Of a DNA stretch of 64,000 nucleotides, positions 45,124 to 53,719 are shown piece after piece. The number at the start of each line of letters is the position of its first letter. Positions within the stretch are counted from its first letter, which is position 1. Origin of the DNA: Methylocystis sp. KS32 (GTDB lineage: Bacteria > Pseudomonadota > Alphaproteobacteria > Rhizobiales > Beijerinckiaceae); assembly GCA_002862095.1 (NCBI GenBank), contig PHSQ01000005.1, forward strand, positions 152,501 through 216,500, written 5' to 3'. The translations under genes were made by a program, and so were the position numbers. The notes under the pieces are model-generated. The model had not been told where the DNA came from and did no database searches. It saw only the letters and a list, made by a program, of their open reading frames with translations.

Positions 45124-45966
45124 TCAAGGCGCGGGAGCTGCCTTGGCGCCAGCCTTTTCCGCCTCGGCGCGCGCGAGCGCCTTGTAGCGGCGTAGGCCGA
45201 AGGGAATCAGCGCGAGATAGGCGAGGCTCAGCACGGTGAGCACTTCCATCGGATAGATCGCGAGCAGCAGCAGCGTGACCCCGGCGCCAAACAGCAGCGG
45301 GATGACGAGTTCGCGTGAAACCTTGCCGACGCGCTTGCCGGACAGATGCGGGATCGGGCTGGCCATCAGAAAAGCAATCAGCAGCACGTAAAGGATGTAG
45401 ATCGCCACGAAGCCCCTGGAGCTTGGCAGCTCCATCGCGGAGAGATGAAGATAAAGCGGCAGCAGCACCGTCACCGCGCCGGCGGGCGAGGGCATTCCGA
45501 CAAAAAAGTCCGCCTGCCACGCCGGGCGCGCGGGATCCTCCGCCATCACGTTGAAGCGCGCGAGTCGGAGTGCGCAGGCGATGGCGAAGGCGAGCGCCGC
45601 GAACCATCCGAAATCCTTGATTTCGTGAAGCGCCCAGAAATAGAGCAGCAGCGCCGGAGCGACGCCGAAATCGACGAAATCCGCCAGCGAATCGAGTTCG
45701 GCGCCGAAGCGGGAGGTTCCCTTGAGGGCGCGGGCCAGCCGGCCGTCGAGCCCGTCGAGCACGGCGGCGGCCATGACGGCGAGAACGGCGGTCTCGAACC
45801 GGCCGTCGACCGCGTAGCGAATCGAGGTGAGGCCCATCGAGAGCGCGAGCAGCGTCACGAGATTGGGCAGCACCACCCGGACCGGGATATTGCGGAAACG
45901 CAGGCGGCGTCGCTCCAGCGGACTCAATGATCCGGAGGAGAAGTCGAAGGATTTATCTTCGTTCAT
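45124..45966 (-). CDS. pssA: CDP-diacylglycerol-serine O-phosphatidyltransferase
   Basis: A 280-residue membrane enzyme making phosphatidylserine. The CDP-alcohol phosphotransferase motif is complete: D74-G-x2-A-R79-x8-G88-x3-D92-x3-D96 (DGRLARALKGTSRFGAELDS). About eight hydrophobic segments. It follows psd by 30 bp on the same strand; Psd decarboxylates the product to phosphatidylethanolamine, so this is a two-gene pathway operon. Confidence 0.95.
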   Translation of the reverse strand: MNEDKSFDFSSGSLSPLERRRLRFRNIPVRVVLPNLVTLLALSMGLTSIRYAVDGRFETAVLAVMAAAVLDGLDGRLARALKGTSRFGAELDSLADFVDFGVAPALLLYFWALHEIKDFGWFAALAFAIACALRLARFNVMAEDPARPAWQADFFVGMPSPAGAVTVLLPLYLHLSAMELPSSRGFVAIYILYVLLIAFLMASPIPHLSGKRVGKVSRELVIPLLFGAGVTLLLLAIYPMEVLTVLSLAYLALIPFGLRRYKALARAEAEKAGAKAAPAP

Positions 45967-45996
45967 GTCCTAGCTCGCGTCGGGGCGGGCGGGCGG

Positions 45997-46695
45997 TCAG
46001 CCCGCCTTGAAGGAAAGCGCCGGCATGGTCGCGGTCAGGTCGGCGAGGACCGTCTCGCCGGCGATGGCGCGCGTGCCGATCGCGACCATGGGCCTCGCCA
46101 CGGTCGGCATATAGACATCGACGCGGGAGCCGAAGCGAATCAGGCCGAAACGGTCGCCGACGCCGAGGTTTTCGCCCTCCTGCGCGAAACAGACGATGCG
46201 GCGGGCGACGAGCCCGGCGATCTGCACCACGCCGAATCGGCCCTGCGGCGCGTCGATGACGACGCCGTTGCGCTCGTTGTCCTCGCTGGCCTTGTCGAGG
46301 TCGGCGTTGAGGAAGAGGCCGGGGCGATAGGCGATTTTGCTGATGCGCCCGGTGATGGGGGCGCGGTTCACGTGGCAGTCGAACACGCTCATGAAGATCG
46401 AGACGCGCTGCATCGGCTCCGCGCCAAGGCCGAGTTCGGCGGGCGGCAGGAAAAAGCCGATCGAGCAGACCACGCCATCGGCGGGCGAAACCACCAGCCC
46501 TTCGCGCAGCGGCGTCACGCGCGGCGGGTCGCGGAAGAAATAGGCGCACCATCCGGTCGCGATGAAGCCGAGCCAGCCGAGGTTTGGCGAAATCCAGTGC
46601 AGGATGAAGGCGACGATGGCGAAGCCGGCTATGAAAATATAGCCTTCGGGGTGGATGGGGACGAGCGATTTGCGAACCGAATCGATCACCGACAT
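45997..46695 (-). CDS. psd: Phosphatidylserine decarboxylase proenzyme
   Basis: A 232-residue short-type Psd. An N-terminal membrane helix pair (about 18-52) precedes VSPADGVV and [11 protein letters not shown]. The self-cleavage site is Gly189-Ser190 in [12 protein letters not shown], where Ser becomes the pyruvoyl group. GGGAGAAG lies before ATG 46695; the frame is open to 46749 but homologues start at [10 protein letters not shown]. Co-transcribed with pssA. Confidence 0.95.
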   Translation of the reverse strand: MSVIDSVRKSLVPIHPEGYIFIAGFAIVAFILHWISPNLGWLGFIATGWCAYFFRDPPRVTPLREGLVVSPADGVVCSIGFFLPPAELGLGAEPMQRVSIFMSVFDCHVNRAPITGRISKIAYRPGLFLNADLDKASEDNERNGVVIDAPQGRFGVVQIAGLVARRIVCFAQEGENLGVGDRFGLIRFGSRVDVYMPTVARPMVAIGTRAIAGETVLADLTATMPALSFKAG

Positions 46696-46745
46696 GAAAA
46701 CTTCTCCCAGCGCCTCGCGCCCCGCCTTCGCGCGCGCCTCGCGCG

Positions 46746-47607
46746 TCAAAGGTCAAGGACTGCTGTAACCCCGCTGTATTGCCATTTTGCGTCGCGAAAG
46801 TCACGGGGCGGGGCAACAGAGGCGGTGGGAACGGACCTTCTGGGGGGCGCGTGATGGGGGTTGTGGGGCTTGTGTCCCGCGGTCACCCGGGCGGCGTCGG
46901 CTCTTGCGGCTTCCATTTGCGGGTCGGGTGAGGCTGGGGAAGCGCCTCTTGCAAGGCGCCCAAATACTCCGCCAAGGTTGAGTCCAGTCCGCTCATGCAT
47001 GAACATTTGAAATGGGCGCAAATCTTCGGCGAGCGAGCCACGCTCCAAAGCGTCGAGATAGGTTTTGCGATCTTCAGGACGCACGGGAACCGGCGGATAG
47101 CCGCCGCGCAACAGCAAGAGATTCATCAAGAGCCGCGCGGTGCGCCCGTTGCCGACGCCGAACGGGTGAATAGCCGTAAGGCGGAAATGGGCGTCGAACG
47201 CCGCGGACGGAGTCGGCGGCGCGTCTTTCAGCCAAGCGCTGAATTCTTCCATGAGCGCGGGGTTCTTTGCGGGGTTGGGGAAAACGACAGGCGAGCCTGC
47301 AATCCGTCGCGGGTTGTAGCTGTAAACTCCCGCAAGCCCCCGGCTGGCTTCGCGCGACGATGCGACGATGCAGTTCGCGCACGACATCTTCGTTGACGGG
47401 GCTTGTTGCCGCCGCGCGCTCGCGCATCCATAGCAGCGCGTCATAATGATCGACGGCTTCGAGATGATCGCGGAGCGATTTCCCACCAACCGTGACGCCA
47501 TGCTCGATGACTTCCGCCGTCTCCCGAAGCGTGAGGGCGTTCCCCTCAATGGCGTTCGACGAATAGGTCAGCTCAACATCGTAGTTCTACTGCGTCACAA
47601 ACGAATT
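46746..47607 (-). pseudogene. Fic-domain protein, N-truncated and frameshifted
   Basis: The Fic core HPFGVGNGRTARLL is intact, preceded by GVYSYNPRRIAGSPVVFPNP. The upstream part is in another frame: DVELTYSSNAIEGNALTLRE, then ALLWMRERAAA and VVRELHRRIVARSQPGA. Near 47330 removing one T joins RSQPGA to AGVYSYNP, as in intact homologues. A TAG at 47587-47589 stands just before NYDVELTY, and all further N-terminal sequence is missing at about 47608, where IS66-like sequence begins. Fic enzymes transfer AMP to target proteins, often as toxins. This copy is almost certainly dead. Confidence 0.8.
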
Positions 47608-47754
47608 GTAAGCGTTGCGAGACGATCACGGTTTTGGTTCTCGCGGGCGTGGCGCAGTCGTGCGATTGATGTGGACATCGCGATTTGGACGATTGACCTG
47701 GCGATAATCGGATGCTCGGGTTGACCGTGTTCGAATCCATTGGCGAGATTTGCG

Positions 47755-48192
47755 ATGTCTCCAGAGTCACAGTTGCGCGACAAACTGCGCAAGATAGAAG
47801 CTTTATTCACGGGCGCCGGAACGGCGGGTGAGCGCTTGGCCGCCGAAGCGGCATTGGGGCGCGTCAAGGCGCGTCTGGCCGAACTTGGACGCCGCGATCC
47901 GGCGATTGAGACGCAATTTTCGATGCCGGACCAGTGGTCGCGTCAGTTGTTCATGGCCCTGAGCCGGCGTTATGGGCTGAAGCCCTATCGATATCGGCGG
48001 CAGCGACACACCACGGTCGTGATCCGGGCCCCGAAAGGTTTCATCGACACGGTCTTGTGGCCGGAGTTCACCGAACTCAATCAAGCCCTGCGGACCTATC
48101 TGAACGAAGTGACGCTGCGCGTCATTCACGAAGAGATCTATTCCGATGCGAGCGACGCGCCAGAAGTTCCAGAAGCTCTGCCGCCCAACTGA
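47755..48192 (+). CDS. Accessory protein, DUF2786-like N-terminus
   Basis: A 145-residue soluble basic protein. The first 40 residues (QLRDKLRKIEALFTGAGTAG, then ERLAAEAALGRVKARLAEL) resemble the helical DUF2786 unit; the rest includes QWSRQLFMALSRRYGLKPYR. Function unknown. It converges on tnpC with 12 bp between the stops and lies inside the presumed IS66 boundary, so it may be a passenger gene. I used ATG 47755 over TTG 47740. Confidence 0.65.
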   Translation: MSPESQLRDKLRKIEALFTGAGTAGERLAAEAALGRVKARLAELGRRDPAIETQFSMPDQWSRQLFMALSRRYGLKPYRYRRQRHTTVVIRAPKGFIDTVLWPEFTELNQALRTYLNEVTLRVIHEEIYSDASDAPEVPEALPPN

Positions 48193-48204
48193 ACGGACCA
48201 TCGT

Positions 48205-49872
48205 TCAGGCGGCGTCCTTCAATTCCATCGCCTCGCGCGCGCTCTTCCATTCCCATGGCAGGAGTTCGTGAAGACGGTTGATCTTCGTGCCGCCGGACAC
48301 GATGCGTTCCAGAACGTCGGTGAGATATTCCTGTGGGTCGATTTCGTTGAGTTTGCATGTGTTGATGAGCGACGACAAGATCGCCCAGGTTTCGCCGCCT
48401 CGGGGACTGCCAGCGAAAAGATGATTTTTTCTGCCGAGTCCAATCGGACGCATGGTGCGTTCCACTGTATTGCTGTCTATCTCGATGCGTCCGTCGTCGA
48501 GGAAGCGCGTCAATCCGGTCCAATGCGACAGAGTGTAGCGAATCGCCTTGGCCAGCCCTGACTTTTTCGACAGTTCCGCCAATCGCGCTTCGAGCCAGAT
48601 TTTGAAGTCATCGATCAGCGGCTTCGTTTCGGCCAGCCGCGCGCCGCGGCGCTCAATGGCGGATTTGCCACGGATGCGATCTTCGATTTCATGGAAGGCG
48701 GCGATGCGCAACAGCGCCTGCGCCGCGATCGGCGATTTCGTCGCGACATGGACGTCGTAGATTTTTCGTCGTGCATGAGCAAAGCAGAACGCGAACGTCA
48801 CCGGCCCTCCCGCGCGACCAGGATCCACGAGGCAATTGTAGCCCGCATAGCCGTCTACTTGAAGAATGCCGGAAAAGCCCTCGAATATCGCCTTCGCTCG
48901 CTTGCCCGAGCGATCCTCGGCGAAGACATAGACGACCATGGGCGGCGCTGGCCCTCCCCACGGCCGGTCGTCCGTGGCCACGGCCAAAAACTGGCAAGTT
49001 TTGGTTCGGCCTCGACCGGGATCGAGCATCGGGATCGGCGTTTCGTCGGCAAACAGCCTGGGATAGGAGAGCGCCGTTTCGAGCAGTAATTGGTGCAAGG
49101 GTTTTAACCACCATGCGGTTCTGCCCATCCATAGCGCCAGTGTCGATCGATCGAGAGCGATCCCCTGCGCCGCAAGCATCTGTTCAAGCCGATAGAGCGG
49201 CACATGGTAGGCGTGCTTCATCGTCGCGATATGGGCAAGGAAGGCTTCGCACGCCATGCCGCCGTCGACCGGCTGTTCGGGCGCCGGCGCCTGAACGACC
49301 GCGCTCTCGCAGGTCCGGCAACCATAACCCGGACGGATGATCCGCTTCACCCGATATTGGATCGGAACGACGTCGAACATCTCCTTTTGCGTCTCGCCGA
49401 TCTTGTGCAGACCGCCGCCACAGCATGGGCAGCTCTTGTCGGCGATATCGATGATCACATCAACGCGCGGCAGATGAGAAGGCAAACAGCCGCGATTGCG
49501 ATTGGGGCGCGGCCGTACCGTCGATCCGAACGCGGCGCGCTGCTTTTCAGCTTCGTTCTCGCCCGCGCTCTGGTCGTCATTCTCGTTCGCCGCGCCAACG
49601 GCGGGTTGTTCAATTTGCGAAAGCAGCAGTTGCAATTGATCGGTGTCGATCTTTTCCGAACGCCGACCGAAAATTGCGCGCTTGTATTGGGAGAGAATGA
49701 GCAACAGCTTCTCGTTCTCTTGCACCGCCGCGTCGCGCTGCGCTATCGCCTCGTCGCGCTCTTTCGAGAGAGCTTGCTTTTCGGTTTGAAGCTTTTCGAC
49801 GACGCGCGCCGCCTCGACGATCTTCTGCTTTAGAAGTCGCACATCCAATGGCGAATTGTCTCGAATGACCAT
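48205..49872 (-). CDS. tnpC: IS66 family transposase TnpC
   Basis: A 555-residue DDE transposase. It has an N-terminal leucine-zipper-like coil (about 10-70), the FGRRSEKID motif, and a zinc-finger-like CPCCGGGLHKIGE with a second CRTC. The core contains LFADETPIPMLDPGRGRTKT (first Asp), LQVDGYAGYN (second Asp) and IEIDSNTVERTMRPIGLGRK (Glu). The C-terminal IS66 domain ends in LLPWEWK. It appears intact, but its partners tnpA and tnpB are missing or broken. Confidence 0.93.
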   Translation of the reverse strand: MVIRDNSPLDVRLLKQKIVEAARVVEKLQTEKQALSKERDEAIAQRDAAVQENEKLLLILSQYKRAIFGRRSEKIDTDQLQLLLSQIEQPAVGAANENDDQSAGENEAEKQRAAFGSTVRPRPNRNRGCLPSHLPRVDVIIDIADKSCPCCGGGLHKIGETQKEMFDVVPIQYRVKRIIRPGYGCRTCESAVVQAPAPEQPVDGGMACEAFLAHIATMKHAYHVPLYRLEQMLAAQGIALDRSTLALWMGRTAWWLKPLHQLLLETALSYPRLFADETPIPMLDPGRGRTKTCQFLAVATDDRPWGGPAPPMVVYVFAEDRSGKRAKAIFEGFSGILQVDGYAGYNCLVDPGRAGGPVTFAFCFAHARRKIYDVHVATKSPIAAQALLRIAAFHEIEDRIRGKSAIERRGARLAETKPLIDDFKIWLEARLAELSKKSGLAKAIRYTLSHWTGLTRFLDDGRIEIDSNTVERTMRPIGLGRKNHLFAGSPRGGETWAILSSLINTCKLNEIDPQEYLTDVLERIVSGGTKINRLHELLPWEWKSAREAMELKDAA

Positions 49873-49921
49873 ATCGAAAGCTTACCATGAACCTCCAACA
49901 AAGCCATATATTTGTTGGTGT

Positions 49922-50074
49922 TCAGCCCGCTCGTGATGGTCTTTTCACAACATGGGTGGACAGGCGGCGCCAATCCGAACCGTCGATGAGCGATGACAAT
50001 TGCGCGGCGCTCAGCGTGATCGATCCGTCGCGGATCGGCGGCCATATGAAACGCCCGTTTTCCAAACGCTTGTA
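49922..50074 (-). pseudogene. TnpB (IS66 Orf2) C-terminal remnant
   Basis: The last 50 codons of TnpB remain in frame: YKRLENGRFIWPPIRDGSIT, then LSAAQLSSLIDGSDWRRL. They end 49 bp before tnpC. The N-terminal two thirds have been lost at the junction with the recombinase module. Confidence 0.8.
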
Positions 50075-50115
50075 ACTCACCCGAGAATGCAAACGCTGCC
50101 GTCGCTTCTGCGTAG

Positions 50116-50385
50116 CTTGTCCGCATAACCCACCCCTTCCATCCGTTCGCCGGCCGCCAACTCGTCTGCGTCGGCGAACGCGAAAACCTTTCGGGCAAGC
50201 GACTTCTGCTGCGCATCGACGACAGCACGATTTGCTCGGTTCCGCCGCAATGGACCGACGTGGCCACCCTGGATCCTGAGGTCCTCATCGGGCATGGGAG
50301 GGCGCTTTTCCGATTTGTGGATCTCATGGGGCTTGCCCGTCTCGTCGAGCAGCTCTCGGCTGGGAGGCGCTCCCATGGAACGTAA
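50116..50385 (+). CDS. DUF5372-like small protein of a recombinase module, start unclear
   Basis: An open stretch of 89 codons from just after an in-frame TAG. It reads ITHPFHPFAGRQLVCVGERE, then LLLRIDDSTICSVPPQWTDV and DLMGLARLVEQLSAG. The THPFHP start and PPQWTDV pattern match DUF5372 proteins that precede HTH/recombinase genes in rhizobial elements. There is no ATG, GTG or TTG in frame before ITHPFHP, so the 5' end may have been lost at the IS66 junction. Confidence 0.55.
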   Translation, partial: LVRITHPFHPFAGRQLVCVGERENLSGKRLLLRIDDSTICSVPPQWTDVATLDPEVLIGHGRALFRFVDLMGLARLVEQLSAGRRSHGT

Positions 50386-50551
50386 GGACAATTTTGCCGC
50401 ACATGTAAGGCTAATGATGCCGCAAGGATGCGCCATCTGGCTATTTCATAGCGCTTTTGCACGCCTAATGGCGCCATCTGAAGCCCTGACACGCTATGAT
50501 ACGCGGCATAGTTATGATTACATACCTAACGCCCTTACGACGGGGTTCGGC

Positions 50552-51100
50552 GTGTCCGCAAGCAATGTCCGCAAGCGCTCGAAGGCCGAGACGTTCGCCG
50601 AGGACGGCGCGCTGAATCCGGCGCCGGAGAAGGTCCACGACCCAAAGTTCGAGGAGGACGGATTCTTCGATCCGCGCGACATCGTGCAGGTGAAGTACGA
50701 GATGCTGCGCCGGGCCTCCGTCGAGAAAGCGTCGGTGACGGATGTCTCCGACGAGTACGGCGTCTCACGGCCGACCTATTACCAAGCCAAGGCGGATTTC
50801 GAGGACAGCGGCGTCGCAGGGCTCGTGCCCAAAAAGCGAGGTCCCCGCGGCCCACACAAAATCCAAGGCGAAGTGTTGGCGTTCCTTCAGGCGCAGATCT
50901 CTCCTGGCGAGCCGATACGGGCGCGCGAGCTGGCGAAGCTGGTCCAGAAGGAACTCGGCCTCGACGTCCATCCCAGAACGATCGAACGGGCGGTCGGGGC
51001 AAAAAAAAATCGAGGCGATCGGGATAGCGGCAGGTCTGACTATGGCTCCGAGCGCAATTGTCGCCCGTTACGAGACCTTGCGCTTGGCCATGCTTGGTGA
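50552..51100 (+). CDS. Helix-turn-helix protein of the recombinase module
   Basis: About 182 residues from GTG 50552. It contains an HTH (VTDVSDEYGVSRPTYYQAKA) and a second winged part (ELAKLVQKELGLDVHPRTIE). It looks like a transposon-type helix-turn-helix regulator. The frame runs through nine A residues (51001-51009) into an unrelated tail. With ten A the protein would stop at once after AKKKSRRSG, which seems the ancestral end. It overlaps the next small gene by 59 bp. Confidence 0.7.
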   Translation: MSASNVRKRSKAETFAEDGALNPAPEKVHDPKFEEDGFFDPRDIVQVKYEMLRRASVEKASVTDVSDEYGVSRPTYYQAKADFEDSGVAGLVPKKRGPRGPHKIQGEVLAFLQAQISPGEPIRARELAKLVQKELGLDVHPRTIERAVGAKKNRGDRDSGRSDYGSERNCRPLRDLALGHAW

Positions 51101-51308
51101 GCCGCTGCCCGCTGACGCGCGCAGCGGGCTGAGCATCTTTCTAAACCGCGGCATGTGGAGGTGGGCGCGATTGCCGGCTGTCGAGCCATCGAGCATGCAG
51201 CCAATCTCGGCTCCTTTCTCAGCGCTGACGCAATTCAGCGAGCGTCAAGCCATCATTTGTCTCCTCGCTGGAATCGCAATGGCGATCGATCACCGGAGGG
51301 CGCCATGA
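51042..51308 (+). CDS. Small protein between HTH and recombinase genes
   Basis: An 88-residue protein starting MAPSAIVARYETLRLAMLGE and including ARSGLSIFLNRGMWRWAR. It is mostly helical and has no known domain. Its stop overlaps the recombinase start (ATGA), so the two are translationally coupled. The position, between HTH and recombinase, is typical of this module in rhizobia. Confidence 0.65.
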   Translation: MAPSAIVARYETLRLAMLGEPLPADARSGLSIFLNRGMWRWARLPAVEPSSMQPISAPFSALTQFSERQAIICLLAGIAMAIDHRRAP

Positions 51309-52216
51309 ACGCTTTGCTAAAAGTCCAACCTCGCCGCCTCGAGCCAGGCGCTTATCTCTACATCAGGCAATCATCGATGCGGCAGGTCATCGAGAACGTC
51401 GAAAGCACGAAGCGACAATATGCTCTTCAGGGCCGAGCGGCCGCTCTCGGCTGGCGCGATGAAAAGATCGTCGTCATCGACAGCGACGAAGGCGAGTCCG
51501 GCGCCTCGGCGTCATGGCGCGAAGGCTTTCAGCGCCTGGTGAGCGATGTCGGCATCGGGCGCGCCGGCATCGTCATGGGGCTCGAGGGTTCCCGCTTGGC
51601 CAGGAACAGCGCAGACTGGCATCGCCTGTTGGAGATCTGCGCGCTCGCCGACACCCTCATTCTCGATGAAGATGGCGTGTACGACCCGGCGAGCTTCAAC
51701 GACAGGCTCTTGCTCGGCCTCAAGGGAACGATGAGCGAGGCCGAGCTCCATGTCATCAAAGCTCGGCTGCGCGGCGGAATCCTAAACAAAGTGCGCCGCG
51801 GCGAGTATCGTTGCCCGTTGCCGACAGGCTTTGTCTACGACGAGACCGGCGAGGTGGCGCTCGACCCAGACTCGCAGGTCAGAGAGACAATCGCCTATTT
51901 CTTCGAGACGTTCACGCGGATTGGATCGGCCTCCCAGACGATGAAGGTCTTTCGCGCCGAGGGGCTTCGCTTTCCGTCTCGCCTCCACAATCAAAAGGTG
52001 ATCTTCCAGCCGCTGACCCTATCAACCGCGATTCGAACGTTGAACAATCCGCGCTATGCGGGCGCCTACGTCTATGGCCGGCGGCAATATCGGCGGGCTG
52101 TGGACGGAAAGAAGCTAGCAGCCAGTCGGACTGAAGGTTTTGGGTTCCTGGCGAGGGAGGTTTTGCCGCCCCCGCACGGTTATTTTGCGCTTGATAGCGT
52201 CTGGAACGCTCTCTGA
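51305..52216 (+). CDS. Large serine recombinase, C-terminally truncated
   Basis: 303 residues remain. The N-terminal resolvase domain has YIRQSSMRQV with catalytic Ser23 and GLEGSRLARNSADWHRLLEI. The recombinase domain follows (LPTGFVYDETGEVALDPDSQ; TLNNPRYAGAYVYGRRQYRR). Full-length members usually exceed 500 residues with a zinc ribbon and coiled coil. From 52119 the frame runs into an IS1182-like element, so the last 33 residues are IS-encoded. It is probably inactive. Confidence 0.85.
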   Translation: MNALLKVQPRRLEPGAYLYIRQSSMRQVIENVESTKRQYALQGRAAALGWRDEKIVVIDSDEGESGASASWREGFQRLVSDVGIGRAGIVMGLEGSRLARNSADWHRLLEICALADTLILDEDGVYDPASFNDRLLLGLKGTMSEAELHVIKARLRGGILNKVRRGEYRCPLPTGFVYDETGEVALDPDSQVRETIAYFFETFTRIGSASQTMKVFRAEGLRFPSRLHNQKVIFQPLTLSTAIRTLNNPRYAGAYVYGRRQYRRAVDGKKLAASRTEGFGFLAREVLPPPHGYFALDSVWNAL

Positions 52217-53719
52217 GGCGCCCCAAGCGCCCCTCGTTTGGGCGTTTTGGGCCGCATCAAGTCGGCTGAGCCCCCTTCAGGCGGGGTTGAGGACGAACAT
52301 CCGCTTCATATTCCAAGCCATGGTCACAAGGCTCCACTCGCCACGCGCCTTTTCGAGTCCGCGCATCGAAAATTGACGGAATCCGAGCACCGATTTGATG
52401 ATGCCAAACACCGGCTCAGGGGTCTGTTTTCGCAGAGCGTATAGATCGCGACCCTCTGGCGTCTTCAGCCGATGCGCCATCGCTTCGACCAGCGTCGGAT
52501 TTTCCGGCGCCGGCGGCGGCGGCTCGAAGCGTTCTTGCAACGGTGGATGATGCGGCTGACGCCCCATTGCGATCAGCGGGTCGATCCCTGCCTTCTCGCA
52601 CGCCTCGACATTCCCCGCGCTGAAATAACCCGTGTCCGCCAGCAGCGTTTCGGCCTCGCCCAATTCTGTGGGCAAGGATTCGATCTTGTCCAGCATCGGC
52701 TCGATCTGCTGCTTGTCGTTGGCAGCCTGAACCACATCCGCAGCAACCACCAACATGCTTCCCGCCGCCACGGCGGCCTGTGCATTGTAGCTCTGCTCAA
52801 AGCCGCCGCCGGCCACCGGCATGATGCGCGACTCTTCATCTGTGAGGTTGATCTGATCTTGCGGCAGCGGTCCCGCGGTTGGAGGTCGCGGCGGCTTTCC
52901 GCCAGGCTTCTTGCCCCTCGCCGCGGTCTTGGCCACGCGCGCCGCGAGTTTGGCTTCATGCTCCGCCAACTCCCGCGCGTAACGCTCCTTGGCGCGCGCC
53001 TCAATCTTCGTGCGCGCTTCGGCAAGCTTGCGCAAACGCTCCTCGCGACGCGCCAGTTCATCCGGTATCGACATGCCGTCGGGAATATCCGCTGTATCCG
53101 CCCCCTCAGCTTTGGCCATCAGATCGGCGACCTCGGCCTGCAATTGCGCCTCGATCTTGCCTGCGTGCTCGTAGGACAGCGCGCTATGTCGGCTGGCGTT
53201 GGCGTGGATCTTCGTGCCGTCGAGCGCAATCGTTCCCATTTTCAGCACACCCATCTCGCGCGCCAGCAACAGCACCTGAACGAACAGCGCGTTGATCTCG
53301 TTCAGAAACCGCCGCCGGAACGCAGCGATCGTGTCGTGGTCGGGATGATCGTTAGCCGCAATGAAGCGAAACGCCACCGAGTCATAGCTGGCCCGCTCCA
53401 GCTTGCGACTCGAAAACACGCCAGTCGCATAGCCATAAACCAAGAGGCCGAGCAGCAACGCTGGATGATACGACGCCGACCCAGAGCCGCGATAACTGCC
53501 GCTCATCGCGGACAAGTCGAGGCCGTCGATCACTTCCACCACGAACCGCGCCAGATGCTTTTCCGGCAACCATTCATCCACCGACGGCGGCAACAAAAGC
53601 CGGTCTCTCGATCAATCAGACGGAAATTGCTCATCGACGGGCCGCGCTCCCAAGGTAAGAATCAGCGCAATGAGTCTAACAAATTTCGCCGCCCAGCGCC
53701 CGCTAAGTCCGACTGGCTG
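52119..53719 (-). mobile_element. IS1182-like element 1 with CTAG duplication
   Basis: A 1601-bp element. Its terminal inverted repeats CAGCCAGTCGGACT are at 52119-52132 and (reverse) 53706-53719, perfect over 14 bp. Both ends are flanked by CTAG (52115-52118; 53720-53723), a 4-bp palindromic duplication. It carries one transposase gene. Confidence 0.85.
52277..53596 (-). CDS. IS1182-like transposase, 5' frameshift suspected
   Basis: A 439-residue DDE transposase. It begins PPSVDEWLPEKHLARFVVEV; the DUF772-type N-terminal domain includes SSRKLERASYDSVAFRFIAA, the first Asp is in IALDGTKIHANAS, and ADTGYFSAGNVEACEKAGI follows. The end FRQFSMRGLEKARGEWSLVT is typical. The only in-frame starts are TTG codons at 53596. 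Upstream in another frame is ATG 53634 with MSNFRLIDRETGF, the normal family start; one missing T in the GGCTTTTG run breaks the join. The copy may be disabled. Confidence 0.85.
   Translation of the reverse strand: MLPPSVDEWLPEKHLARFVVEVIDGLDLSAMSGSYRGSGSASYHPALLLGLLVYGYATGVFSSRKLERASYDSVAFRFIAANDHPDHDTIAAFRRRFLNEINALFVQVLLLAREMGVLKMGTIALDGTKIHANASRHSALSYEHAGKIEAQLQAEVADLMAKAEGADTADIPDGMSIPDELARREERLRKLAEARTKIEARAKERYARELAEHEAKLAARVAKTAARGKKPGGKPPRPPTAGPLPQDQINLTDEESRIMPVAGGGFEQSYNAQAAVAAGSMLVVAADVVQAANDKQQIEPMLDKIESLPTELGEAETLLADTGYFSAGNVEACEKAGIDPLIAMGRQPHHPPLQERFEPPPPAPENPTLVEAMAHRLKTPEGRDLYALRKQTPEPVFGIIKSVLGFRQFSMRGLEKARGEWSLVTMAWNMKRMFVLNPA

Larger units (their letters stand above)
47608..50080 (-). 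mobile_element. IS66-family element, 5' (tnpA/tnpB) end lost
   Basis: It comprises tnpC, a tnpB remnant and, beyond tnpC, a convergent accessory gene. GTAAGCG at 47608 is a candidate terminal repeat start, matching the usual IS66 tip and coinciding with the loss of fic sequence. The opposite end is missing: tnpB keeps only its last 50 codons and tnpA is absent, so no target duplication can be checked. Confidence 0.6.

Noticed and set aside
50077-50436. A 119-codon minus-strand frame beside the tnpB remnant
   Set aside because: The opposite strand carries the DUF5372-like reading with recognisable THPFHP and PPQWTDV patterns.
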